Positions 49,497 to 58,148 of a stretch of 64,000 bases of DNA are shown piece by piece. The stretch's first letter is position 1; each line of letters starts with the position of its first letter. The notes beneath the pieces are model-generated. The model did not search any database. It saw only the letters and a list, made by a program, of their open reading frames with translations, and was not told where the DNA came from. The position numbers were made by a program, and so were the translations under genes. This DNA comes from JAXHMB01 sp034521755. GTDB lineage: Bacteria; Bacteroidota; Rhodothermia; Balneolales; Balneolaceae. The stretch spans positions 62,001-126,000 of the forward strand of contig JAXHMB010000004.1 of the NCBI GenBank assembly GCA_034521755.1, read 5' to 3'.

Positions 49497-50015
49497 ATGC
49501 CTATACAAAATGTCGAAATAAAAGCCCGGTGTAGTAATCCGGATAAAATCCAGGCTATACTCAAAGAACATGATGCCGATTTTAAAGGCACTGACCACCA
49601 AATAGACACCTATTTCAATATCCCTGATGGAAGACTTAAACTGCGTGAAGGAACTATTGAGAACAATCTCATTTATTACAAGCGCAGCAACACCAAGCAG
49701 CCCAAAACATCCGAAATCAATCTGGTGCCCATGGATCACCCCAAAGCCATGAAAAAACTACTAAGTAATGCACTGGGAGTCTGGAAAGTGGTTGACAAGC
49801 AGCGCAAGATTTACTTTATCGACAATGTTAAATTTCATATCGATAAGGTTGAACAACTTGGAAGTTTTGTTGAAATCGAAGCCATTGACGAAGAAGGTAC
49901 GCTTGGTGAAGCCAGACTTAGGGAGCAATGCAACCACTACCTGCAGCTGTTTGATATTTCTGACAAAGATTTGGTGGCTGTTTCCTATTCGGATTTGCTG
50001 GATGAGCAGTTATAA
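49497..50015 (+). CDS. CYTH domain protein (class IV adenylate cyclase-like)
   Basis: 172 residues. The N-terminal VEIKARC carries the ExExK-like motif (here EIK) typical of CYTH tunnels; TDHQIDTYFNIPDGRLKLRE, LIYYKRSN and FVEIEAI follow. Likely a triphosphate-binding enzyme (cyclase or tripolyphosphatase); reaction not determinable. Cotranscribed with plsC. Confidence 0.88.
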   Translation: MPIQNVEIKARCSNPDKIQAILKEHDADFKGTDHQIDTYFNIPDGRLKLREGTIENNLIYYKRSNTKQPKTSEINLVPMDHPKAMKKLLSNALGVWKVVDKQRKIYFIDNVKFHIDKVEQLGSFVEIEAIDEEGTLGEARLREQCNHYLQLFDISDKDLVAVSYSDLLDEQL

Positions 50016-50466
50016 TCTCCCCTTGAGGGGACTTACTTTGCTAATTCTTAACAGTCCCCTCCCCGGTAGGAGTGCCGAAGAATGAGGCGGGGTGGGTTGC
50101 TCAACTATTTAACAAAAATGCCCTTAACTTTACACACCCCGTCCGCCAACGGCGGACACCCCTCTCTAGAGGGGACTAAAAGTCAGTCTCTGTTTTAGTT
50201 GTAAACCGGCCTCGAATTGTGTGCCGAAAACCAAGGAGAAAGCTTGTGCCTTTTGTACCGTGTCCGACACTGGCAGATCAAACTAAAAGGAATAAGCCAA
50301 AAGACACCTTGACCCTTCCGCAGCAGAGCTACGGAAGGAGATGAGGAAAGAAAAAAGCTACGGAAGGAGATGGAAAAAAGTGGAGCTACGGAAAGACAAT
50401 AGAGATGAAGATAGCGAGGGATTTTAATCCCTCGCTATTAAATGTGGATAAGATGAACTGTTACGT
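50016..50466. repeat. Repeat-rich region without genes after the CYTH gene
   Basis: TCTCCCCTTGAGGGGAC (50016-50032), AGTCCCCTCCCC..GGCGGGGTGGGTTG (50052-50099), CACACCCCGTCCGCCAACGG..AGAGGGGAC (50133-50175) are copies of the TCCCC..GGGGTG repeat. At 50327-50343, 50356-50372 and 50384-50395 a unit AGCTACGGAAGGAGATG is repeated directly. 50411-50438 is the AATAGCGAGGGATT palindrome. The part 50180-50320 shows no gene or recognisable signal. Confidence 0.65.
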
Positions 50467-50950
50467 TGAGGGGTGCCGAAGAATGAGGCGGGGTGGGTCA
50501 ATCAATATCTTAACCAAAATTTGCCCTATTATTTTACATTATCAGCTATCCAACTTGAAATAACCGCTTTCACATTCTCAACATTTTTCTGTACTTCACT
50601 TTCTTCAAATCTTAAAATTCTACTCCCAGCTTTTCCAATCTTTGTTGCCTTTTCAAATCAGAAACAGAAGCCTCAGGAAAATCATGAGAAGCACCATCTA
50701 TCTCAATAGCTAACATCAACTCATGGCAGTAAAAATCTACTATATATTCATCGATAGGAACCTGTCTATGAAACTGGTATCCCAAAGCTCTTTTACGAAT
50801 ATGCTGCCACATGATGACTTCGCCCGGGGTCATATTCTTTCTAAGTTTTCTTGCAATAGGTAAAAGGTGACTTTTATAAGGTATTATTTTATTTCTTCCC
50901 ATAGTTAACACCCCTCTGTCACGTTGTGACATCTCCCCTCAAGGGGAGAT
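50467..50950 (-). mobile_element. Second DUF559 cassette bracketed by GGGGTG/CACCCC repeats
   Basis: Left boundary GAGGGGTGCCGAAGAATGAG (50468-) with GGCGGGGTGGGT; right boundary AACACCCCTCTGTCAC..CTCCCCTCAAGGGGAGAT (50907-50950). These are inverted relative to each other and belong to the same TCCCC/GGGGA family as the copies bounding the hemF cassette. A further copy is at 50999-51052. The only gene inside is a DUF559 reading frame, here broken. Confidence 0.6.
50529..50902 (-). pseudogene. DUF559 endonuclease-like gene, frameshifted
   Basis: From ATG at 50902: MGRNKIIPYKSHLL, LRKNMTPGEVIMWQHIRK, FHRQVPIDEYIVDFYCHE, LAIEIDGASHDF, RQQRLEKLGVEF then stop at 50612. In the next frame the domain continues as ILRFEESEVQKNVENV..SSWIADN to the stop at 50529. 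A single base lost near 50616-50622 explains this. DUF559 is a Vsr-like/PD-(D/E)XK domain. Without the C-terminal part it is likely inactive, unless the shift is a sequence error. Confidence 0.82.
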
Positions 50951-50998
50951 GAATATTTTATTTAAAAATATAGCAAAAAATGCCTATCCCTGTATTTT

Positions 50999-51052
50999 AA
51001 TCTCCCCTTCAGGGGAGTGGCCCGACATAAGTCGGGACGAGGGGTGTCAACA
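50999..51052. repeat. TCTCCCCTTCAGGGGAG..GGGGTG repeat before glpD
   Basis: Reads TCTCCCCTTCAGGGGAGTGG, then CCCGACATAAGTCGGGACGA and GGGGTGTC. A near-identical copy is at 57361-57410. It lies in the promoter region of glpD. Confidence 0.7.
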
Positions 51053-51105
51053 ATTATGATCTGCACCAAATAATCCGTTATTTATCTGTGAACCGGATAT
51101 TCATT

Positions 51106-52665
51106 ATGGACCGAGACAAGCACATACAGCAGCTTAAAGACAATTCCGAAATTTGGGATTTTATTATCATTGGCGGAGGTGCCACAGGCTTGGGAACGGC
51201 TGTAGAAGCAGCTTCCCGGGGATACAAAACGCTGTTACTTGAACAGCACGACTTTTCTAAAGGAACCTCCAGCCGCAGCACCAAGCTGGTACACGGCGGA
51301 GTACGCTACCTGCGTCAGGGCAACGTAGCTTTAGTTCTTGAAGCACTTCGCGAACGTGGGCTGCTCATGAAAAATGCTCCTCATCTGGTTACCAACCAAT
51401 CCTTTATTGTACCCAACTACGACTGGTGGGAAGGGCCTTTCTATGGCATTGGCCTCAAGATTTATGACAAGCTGGCCGGTGATCTCGGTATTGGATCCTC
51501 AAAACGGTTATCTGTAGAAGAAACGCTAGAATACATTCCCACCCTGGAACCTGAAGGGCTCGACGGAGGGGTCATTTATCATGATGCCCAGTTTGATGAT
51601 TCCCGGCTGGCTATCAATTTGCTTCAAACCTTATTTGATGAAGGCGGTGTAGGCCTTAATTACATTAAAGTTACCGGACTCAAAAAAGCCAATAAGTTGA
51701 TTTCGGGAGTTACCGCAACCTGCCAGGAAAGCGGACAGGATTTTGACATTCAGGCGCGTGTTGTTGTGAATGCTACCGGTGTATTTACCGACAGCATCAG
51801 GAAAATGAATAACGAAGAAGTGAATTCTATTATACAACCCAGCCAGGGCGTCCATATCGTGCTGGACAAATCCTTTCAGCCCGGCGAAAGTGCCATCATG
51901 GTTCCCAAAACCGATGACGGCCGTGTTCTTTTTGCCGTACCCTGGCACGATAAAATTATTGTCGGAACCACCGATACCCCGGTTGAATCTCCATCCCTTG
52001 AACCCAGGGCCCTTGACGAAGAAATAGAGTTTCTGCTGACCCATGCCGCCCGGTATCTCACAAAAGATCCAAAGCCCAAAGATGTACTCAGCGTATTTGC
52101 AGGGCTGCGTCCACTGGTCTCACGGGGAGGCAGCGATGATACTTCCGAAATATCGCGCGACCATACGCTCCTTATTGATCCGTCCGGGCTGGTTACCATC
52201 ACAGGCGGAAAGTGGACCACCTATCGTAAAATGGCTGAAGACACCGTAAATGAAGCAGCTCTTGTAGCAGGGCTTGACGAACGCAAATCAGTTACTGAAA
52301 ACTTAAGACTGCATGGCTGGCTTAAAAATGCAGAAGCTGCTGAACCCTATGGCATGTATGGATCGGACGCCCTGGCGCTTAAGAAGATCGCCAAAGAACA
52401 GGAAGGATGGGACGAACCCATACATCCTAAACTGCCATACAAACCCTCGGAAGTGATCTGGGGTGTTCGAAACGAAATGGCCCAAACTGTTGAAGATATA
52501 TTGGCACGCCGAACACGTGCCCTGCTGCTGGATGCCCGGGCCAGCATGGAAATGGCCGAACCCGTGGCCAAACTCATGGCTAAAGAAATGAATAAAGACC
52601 TGGATTGGGTTGACAGACAAGTTGCCGATTATAAAGAACTTGCAGCCGGTTATCTGCTAGCCTAA
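51106..52665 (+). CDS. glpD: Glycerol-3-phosphate dehydrogenase
   Basis: 519 residues from the ATG at 51106; a GTG at 51088 gives six more. FAD-binding IIGGGATGLGTAVEAASRGYK, KGTSSRSTKLVHGGVRYLRQG, FAGLRPLVSRG and TITGGKWTTYRKMAED are diagnostic. Oxidises glycerol-3-phosphate to DHAP, passing electrons to the quinone pool. No glpK or glpF is adjacent. Confidence 0.96.
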   Translation: MDRDKHIQQLKDNSEIWDFIIIGGGATGLGTAVEAASRGYKTLLLEQHDFSKGTSSRSTKLVHGGVRYLRQGNVALVLEALRERGLLMKNAPHLVTNQSFIVPNYDWWEGPFYGIGLKIYDKLAGDLGIGSSKRLSVEETLEYIPTLEPEGLDGGVIYHDAQFDDSRLAINLLQTLFDEGGVGLNYIKVTGLKKANKLISGVTATCQESGQDFDIQARVVVNATGVFTDSIRKMNNEEVNSIIQPSQGVHIVLDKSFQPGESAIMVPKTDDGRVLFAVPWHDKIIVGTTDTPVESPSLEPRALDEEIEFLLTHAARYLTKDPKPKDVLSVFAGLRPLVSRGGSDDTSEISRDHTLLIDPSGLVTITGGKWTTYRKMAEDTVNEAALVAGLDERKSVTENLRLHGWLKNAEAAEPYGMYGSDALALKKIAKEQEGWDEPIHPKLPYKPSEVIWGVRNEMAQTVEDILARRTRALLLDARASMEMAEPVAKLMAKEMNKDLDWVDRQVADYKELAAGYLLA

Positions 52666-52683
52666 GAACGTAAGAAAGCAACT

Positions 52684-54891
52684 CTACACCAGGTTGCTGC
52701 TCGATCCTTTTCGATCGCGCTTTTCAAAAGAAAATGAAATTTGCGAGCCGTTCTCCGTATTTATTTCAAAGTCAGCTTCCAGTTGCTTAAAAAGAGTTTG
52801 GACAATAGTGAAGCCCATCGTTTCCACACTATTGAGATCAAAATCTTCCGGCATTCCTTTTCCATTGTCAGCCACTTTAACAACCAGCCGCCCTTCACTT
52901 TCATGGATATTAATAGTGATTTTTCCACCGCTACTATCCTCAAAAGCATGCTCCATTGCATTAGATACAAGCTCATTTAGAATAAGAGCACAGGGTACAG
53001 CCTGATTCACATTAACGGAAACGGAATCACAATTTATCTGAACCTCAATATCTTCATCAAACTGTATTGTTTTTCTGATGGTTTTTAAAAGATCTTCTAT
53101 ATATGCCTTAAAATCGATTTCGGATAAGGAATTAGACTGATATAGCTTCTCGTGTATGAGCGCCATTGACCGGATGCGCATTTCACTGTTGGCAAGTACT
53201 TTGTTTACATTTTCATCGTCTGAGCTAAAACGCTGGATCTGTAATAAACCTGAAACAACAGCTAAATTATTCTTTACTCTATGATGGATCTCCTGTAATA
53301 GTACTTCCTTTTCGTTAAGTGATTGCTGCAGTTCTTTTTCAAAATTCACTCTCTCAGTTACATTTTGACCTACCGTCATCATCATCCGTTTCCCTTCGTA
53401 CATAATAGGAACTGACTGCAACTCAACATATCGCATATTGTCATCAGCCGTCCATGCCTTGAAAATCCTTGGCGGTGATGCTTCTCCTTTCAAAACATTT
53501 TTGATGCGTTCATCAACAACACCAACATTAGCTTCGCCAAAATTAACAAAGTCTTTCCATGGCTTCCCTATCAGCTCTTCCGGGTCATCTATTCCATACA
53601 ATGCCGCCCCGGATTTATTGATAAACTTGATCTTATCATTATCAATTATTTGGACAAGTGCCGGGTTTTTTTCGATCAGCTGTGCCCAAAATCTTTCTCG
53701 TTCTTCTAATTTCTGTCGAGATAAAATGCTTTCAATTTCCAAAAAAAGCGTATCCCTGATTGCACCAATAAGTTCTACCTCTTCAGCTATAAAAGGGCCC
53801 TCATCTTCCGTTGGCCTTTCCTCCCGGTATACAACTTTGACTAGTAGATTTTTTTCCTCTATCTCGGTTTCTGAAGTTAAGCTCCACGGCGCATCTCTAT
53901 ACCCGCTGCTTTTAAATTGCTTGCCATCAAACTCTATTATGGCCTCGGTAATTTCCGGATACTGCCATCCATCAGGAATAATGGAAGCTGCTTCTTGCAG
54001 TATTTTATCAATATCATCATGCTTTCTTCCTAAACTTCCAATACGATATAAGCAGCTTTTTTCCTTATTTCTCTCCCTTAGCGCATCCTGAGTGTTTATA
54101 AGTTCTGTAACATCTTTTTGTATTCCTATAAAGTGCGTTACAACTCCGTTGTCGTCTTCTATAGGAGCAATACTCAGCTCATTCCAGAAAGGTGTTCCAT
54201 CTTTTTTATAGTTCTTAAGCCGGGCATTACCCTGCTGGCTATTAACGATATAAGAACGAATATCTTTAACCGCTTTCTGCTCCCGATTATCATTTTGTAA
54301 AAATCGACAGTTCTTACCGATGATTTCCCCGATGTTGTACCCTGTCATTTTTCTAAATCCTTCATTTGCATAGACAATCGGGTCATCCTCTTGTTGTGCA
54401 TCAGCTATGGTTACTCCCACATTGGTGGCATCAATGGCCTGCTTAAATAATTCGAGTTCCTCTGTTTTTCTTTTAAGCTCTAATGAGTGTTTCCGTGATT
54501 GCAATAACGTATCAATCCTTGAAATAAGGATAGGCGCCGGGGTTGGAACAGGAATAACATCATCTACAATATTCCATGCAGGGTCTAAGGTCCTTGACCA
54601 TTGGTCTCCTTTTACAAATAGCAGGAAAGGGACCTGTACAGGAGATTTCTGTTCTTTATAAGAAACGATTTCTTTTTTATGTATCTCAAAGGAGGGCTTG
54701 TCAATTACACAGATATCAAAATCATCATTCAGCAGCTCATCTTCTGATACTATTATCTCGTACCTATCAGGCAAAAGTTCCATGATAAGCTCAGAGTCGG
54801 CAGGATTGCTGAGACACACCATTATTACAGGCTTTGTATTCATGTCGATGCTTCTCAGCAATTGTAAGTTATATGTAGAAGAAATGTTCAT
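52684..54891 (-). CDS. LOV-domain sensor histidine kinase (HisKA_2)
   Basis: 735 residues. N-terminal 20-130 resembles a receiver fold. LOV/PAS domain at about 150-265: IGKNCRFLQN (photoreactive Cys195) and NYKKDGTPFWNELSIAPI match the flavin-binding LOV signature. A GAF-like/linker region and a PAS domain (about 405-520) follow, then HisKA_2 (LLQEIHHRVKNNLAVVSGLLQIQ) and HATPase (FTIVQTLFKQL). Predicted blue-light-regulated kinase without membrane segments. ATG at 54843 is an alternative start. Its output regulator is unknown. Confidence 0.92.
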   Translation of the reverse strand: MNISSTYNLQLLRSIDMNTKPVIMVCLSNPADSELIMELLPDRYEIIVSEDELLNDDFDICVIDKPSFEIHKKEIVSYKEQKSPVQVPFLLFVKGDQWSRTLDPAWNIVDDVIPVPTPAPILISRIDTLLQSRKHSLELKRKTEELELFKQAIDATNVGVTIADAQQEDDPIVYANEGFRKMTGYNIGEIIGKNCRFLQNDNREQKAVKDIRSYIVNSQQGNARLKNYKKDGTPFWNELSIAPIEDDNGVVTHFIGIQKDVTELINTQDALRERNKEKSCLYRIGSLGRKHDDIDKILQEAASIIPDGWQYPEITEAIIEFDGKQFKSSGYRDAPWSLTSETEIEEKNLLVKVVYREERPTEDEGPFIAEEVELIGAIRDTLFLEIESILSRQKLEERERFWAQLIEKNPALVQIIDNDKIKFINKSGAALYGIDDPEELIGKPWKDFVNFGEANVGVVDERIKNVLKGEASPPRIFKAWTADDNMRYVELQSVPIMYEGKRMMMTVGQNVTERVNFEKELQQSLNEKEVLLQEIHHRVKNNLAVVSGLLQIQRFSSDDENVNKVLANSEMRIRSMALIHEKLYQSNSLSEIDFKAYIEDLLKTIRKTIQFDEDIEVQINCDSVSVNVNQAVPCALILNELVSNAMEHAFEDSSGGKITINIHESEGRLVVKVADNGKGMPEDFDLNSVETMGFTIVQTLFKQLEADFEINTENGSQISFSFEKRDRKGSSSNLV

Positions 54892-54898
54892 TGTATGA

Positions 54899-55208
54899 TT
54901 AATATCTACAAAATTATTCTGTTATCTCGGGCTGCCTGTTCAAAATGTTTTTTAAAATTAGTTAACGAACTAAATATTTGTTTTTTACGTACTTGCTAAC
55001 CTTCTGCAGGTATAACCAACATAGCCTTTTCTATTCCCAAAGGTAATTCGTAGATAAGCCTATTTTCGAGTAGGTAAATTACCTACCGGGAAACTAAAAA
55101 CACCTACATCCTGCAGGCAGATTAAACATCTTTTAATGTTGAACTTTGTAAAACAAGCCTTACATTTAATTAGGTTTCAGTTAAGATAAAACAGATTAAA
55201 TTTACCCG
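54899..55208. promoter_or_regulatory. Intergenic region between divergent kinases, with an 8-bp inverted repeat
   Basis: GTAGGTAA (55070-55077) and TTACCTAC (55079-55086) are perfect arms around one base, with related half-sites GGTAATTCGTAG nearby at about 55042. It lies between the LOV kinase and the OB-fold kinase and may be an operator. No gene is visible in these 310 bases. Confidence 0.4.
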
Positions 55209-56687
55209 ATGGCTCATTTCAAGAGGACTAAAAGGAGGTCTATACCCTTTTGGGGCTTGTTGCTGCTTCTATTTACATGTAACAATATTACCTTTGCTCA
55301 ATCTGCATCCACTTATGATATTATAGAACTGGATAAAGTTAAGGTGGACTCTGACAATGATGGTATGCCTGACTTGATGGGCGACACCGTCAGAGTAGGC
55401 GGGAGAGCTACAGTAGCATCAGGGAAACTTCATGAACGATTTCTGCAGATTTTTATTCAGAGTGATACAACCGGCCTTTCTCTTTTTTCCAGAACTATTG
55501 ATGAAGAAGTAAACCGCGGCGATAGCCTTATTGCCACCGGGGTTGTTCAGCAATACTATGGGCTTACCGAGTTAAAGGTATTAAACTACCACGTTTTCCC
55601 GAGCTCTGGCAAAGCATTTGATATGGTGCCGCTGAATAAGGCCATGGAAAACCTTGCAAAATATGAAGGCTCGTTGGTTAGCGGAAGTGGAACTGTTGTA
55701 GGAAAGGGTGAACAGTTCAATGGAAAATACCTGATGTTCGCTCCGGATGATAATGCCGAAAATTCTATCATGGTATATGTCACCAACTTTCACTCAGACT
55801 ATAACCATTTCGATTTTGAATCCATCAGTATAGGTGATGACCTTAAAGTGACCGGTATTTTATCTCTTTACAATCCCGATGCACAAAACCAGGTAGACAC
55901 TGAGCCTACCTTTAAGCTGCATCTCAGAACTGCACAAGATCTTAATATCATAGGCTTATCCGAAAACCAACTTCTGTTTTGGAGTTCAATTGGAGGAATT
56001 TTGCTGCTGATTGTTATAGCATGGATTTTCTCATTGCGCTCAACAGTAAAGAGCCAAACCAAAGATTTAAAGCAGTCGCTGCAAGAAAAGGAAATACTTC
56101 TTAAAGAGATTCATCACCGGGTGAAAAATAACCTGGCTATGATGTCCGCCATGTTTGAGCTGCAAATGGACGGAACCAAAAGTGAGGAAGCCCGCCAGGT
56201 ATTAGAAAGCAGTCAGTCCAGGTTAAAATCGATGGCCCTGGTACACGACAAACTGTATAATACCTCAACCCTTACCGATATCGAAATGTCGCAGTACATT
56301 AAAGAGCTGGTTAAGAGCCTGCACAACACGTTCGAAGAAGAAGGGCAAGATATTAAACTAAGCTTCGACTTTGATGATATTTATTTGAATCTGGATCAGG
56401 CTATTCCCTGCGGCCTGATCATCAATGAAATTGTAGTGAACTCTTTTAAGCATGCCTTTATAGGAAAAGATAAGGGAGAGATACGGATTTCAATGAAGAA
56501 TAAAGGCAATGCCCTAGTGCTTACTGTTGCAGATACCGGTGAAGGGATTCCCGATGATTTCAGCATAGAAGAAAGCCATTCGCTGGGCATGATGCTCATT
56601 GATACGTTTAAAAAACAGCTGGAGGCCGACCTTAAAATATCCAATAAGAACGGTGCAAAATTTACTTTAACCTTCCCCAAAAAGTAG
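55209..56687 (+). CDS. Membrane sensor histidine kinase with extracytoplasmic OB-like domains (HisKA_2)
   Basis: 492 residues. Signal peptide 1-32 (ends TFAQS). Residues about 33-250 are extracytoplasmic, with a DSDNDGMPDLMGD motif like a calcium-binding loop, and two repeats of beta-rich sequence (ERFLQIFIQSDTTGLSLF..GDSLIATGVV; KYLMFAPDD..GDDLKVTGIL) that resemble OB-fold domains. One membrane segment (256-275). HisKA_2 with His303 in EIHHRVKNNLAMMSAMFELQ, then HATPase. Same C-terminal type as the divergent LOV kinase. Confidence 0.88.
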   Translation: MAHFKRTKRRSIPFWGLLLLLFTCNNITFAQSASTYDIIELDKVKVDSDNDGMPDLMGDTVRVGGRATVASGKLHERFLQIFIQSDTTGLSLFSRTIDEEVNRGDSLIATGVVQQYYGLTELKVLNYHVFPSSGKAFDMVPLNKAMENLAKYEGSLVSGSGTVVGKGEQFNGKYLMFAPDDNAENSIMVYVTNFHSDYNHFDFESISIGDDLKVTGILSLYNPDAQNQVDTEPTFKLHLRTAQDLNIIGLSENQLLFWSSIGGILLLIVIAWIFSLRSTVKSQTKDLKQSLQEKEILLKEIHHRVKNNLAMMSAMFELQMDGTKSEEARQVLESSQSRLKSMALVHDKLYNTSTLTDIEMSQYIKELVKSLHNTFEEEGQDIKLSFDFDDIYLNLDQAIPCGLIINEIVVNSFKHAFIGKDKGEIRISMKNKGNALVLTVADTGEGIPDDFSIEESHSLGMMLIDTFKKQLEADLKISNKNGAKFTLTFPKK

Positions 56688-56708
56688 CCTTGATCTTACA
56701 CATATTTA

Positions 56709-56927
56709 CATGAGATTGCCACGCTTCATGCACCGGTGTTCATTGCGAGGAGCGAAGCGACGAAGCCTGCCTGCGCGGAGCCTCTCGTATATGGCACGCC
56801 ATATTACAAAAGCTTCGGCATAGGCAGGCAATCTTCCGATCAAAGTTTCTAAAAGGAGATCGCCACACCTCGTTCCCCGCTTGGGCGGGACGAGGCGTGA
56901 TGACAGTAAGGTTTTGCAAAGGACTCT
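56709..56927. repeat. ATTGCGAGGAGC / TTTGCAAAAC element, copy 4
   Basis: CATTGCGAGGAGCGAAGCG at about 56741, inner GCCTGCCTGCGC..GCAGGCAAT pair, and right end GGTTTTGCAAAGGACTC (56910-56926). The left TTTGCAAAAC end is missing. The same right half, GGGCGGGACAAGGCG..GATGACAG..GGTTTTGCAAAG, ends the copy at 2461-2719. It occupies most of the gap 56688-57013. Confidence 0.6.
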
Positions 56928-57013
56928 ATTACTCAAAATCTATAATTACCATTGCGCTTGCTCTCTAAAATTCTTAGATAAAAAGAAACCAAACCAATTC
57001 AGATACGGACACC

Positions 57014-57211
57014 ATGAAACGAATTATTTCTATTGTACTGCTGATAGCCGGAGCGCTGCTGCTCTATTTTGGATACCAGGAATACAACTCTTTTGGCTCG
57101 GAGCTGGACCAGGCTTTTGGCGGATCGGGTTCAACCGAAGCTATTTTAATGCTTGTGGCGGGAGCCGTGGTCGCTATTCTGGGTGGTAGTGGATTGGTGA
57201 AGAGGAAGTAG
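57014..57211 (+). CDS. DUF3185 family small membrane protein
   Basis: 65 residues: MKRIISIVLLIAGALLLYFG (TM1), YQEYNSFGSELDQAFGGSGS linker, LMLVAGAVVAILGGSGLV (TM2), basic KRK end. Typical length and layout of DUF3185. Function unknown. Confidence 0.85.
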   Translation: MKRIISIVLLIAGALLLYFGYQEYNSFGSELDQAFGGSGSTEAILMLVAGAVVAILGGSGLVKRK

Positions 57212-57258
57212 GTTTTTTAAACCTACTCGGACCTTCAATAGATATCCGGCATGCATGC

Positions 57259-57288
57259 AATAGCGAGGGATTTAAATCCCTCGCTATT
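57259..57288. repeat. Perfect 30-bp palindrome AATAGCGAGGGATT
   Basis: Two inverted 15-base halves, AATAGCGAGGGATTT and AAATCCCTCGCTATT. A slightly shorter copy lies at 50411-50438. Could terminate the DUF3185 transcript, but no T-run follows. Confidence 0.75.
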
Positions 57289-57360
57289 ATAAACGGCAAT
57301 CTAATTTAAATGCTGAGCTCTTTCCCGGCCGGCCGCTGCTTTCCCGATCCGAGACCGGGA

Positions 57361-58148
57361 ATCTCCCCTCCAGGGGAGTGTCCGACATAAGGCGGGACGA
57401 GGGGTGTTTTCTAATCTCCTTCCGTAGCATGTCCTTCGTAACTTTAGTGAAGTAGGGGTCTGGTGCGGAAGGCTAGCTTAATCAAGGTTTCTGCTGTGTA
57501 TTTTTTGTCTTGTTCCATTTTTGGAACGACGCAAAAACGTCCCGAATACTCGGGAAAAAACGTCGCCGGCCCCGTGGAATCCTGGCGTAGCCAGGGCCAC
57601 AATGTGGCATTCCATAGGGCCGGCTGGGAACCATGGTCCCGGCTGCGACCTCCGGGCGGGATTATTTTGATGGTCCTTGAACTGCCTTGCTTGATAATTA
57701 AATAAGACCGGTACAAAATAATCCATCTCGCCCTCTGATCTCCGCCCATGATTCCGAGGCCGGGTTTTTAAACTGTCTTCAGCACCAAATTCAAGGCCGC
57801 TTTTATCTTCTTCCATGATTCCGAGGCCGGAATGCTGACTCCGTTTTAATAGCACCAAGCTGAGACATCCTGTCCATCGTCAAATACTCTCAACCAATGG
57901 CTGTCATTCTGAGGTGAATGCAATGAACCGAAAGAATCTCCCTGAAACAAGCAGCTGATGATTGAATGAGGAATCTCAAAACCCATCAACTGGGAATCTC
58001 CTCCCGAAGTTTTGGGAGGAGGCCACTCATGTGGTATTCCACTGGGTGTGGAGGGGAAAAACAAAAAGGGGTCAAACAATCTCTATTTTGTAATAAAATG
58101 ATGGCTTTGTATATATATACTCTGATCTTATTAGAAGAATTCTACTTT
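57361..58148. repeat. Long gene-free stretch of nested palindromes
   Basis: 57361-57410 is the TCTCCCCTCCAGGGGAG..GGGGTG unit (inverted relation to 50999 not needed; same orientation). 57530-57670 holds nested hairpins (GTCCCGAATACTCGGGA, GCCGGCCC..GGGCCGGC with GTGGAATCC/GGCATTCCA). 57715-57845 repeats a GATTCCGAGGCCGG unit. 57904-57990 is the GTCATTCTGAGGTGAATG..GAATCTC unit. Short ORFs across it are repeat-derived. Nothing else is visible. Confidence 0.6.

Noticed and set aside
50327..50395. Possible CRISPR array (direct repeats of ACGGAAGGAGAT)
   Set aside because: Only three copies, spacing of 10-15 bases, spacers similar to each other and no cas genes.
50010..51060. Remnant of a transposon or prophage
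   Set aside because: No transposase, integrase or phage gene; only palindromes and one nuclease-like frame.
53438..54091. 217-residue ORF antisense to the LOV kinase
   Set aside because: Ser/Leu-rich shadow ORF; the plus-strand product has no motif, while the kinase motifs are all on the minus strand.
57463..57705. 80-residue ORF in the 57.5-kb palindromes
   Set aside because: Its whole sequence is nested hairpin repeats; composition is that of repeat DNA read in a free frame.
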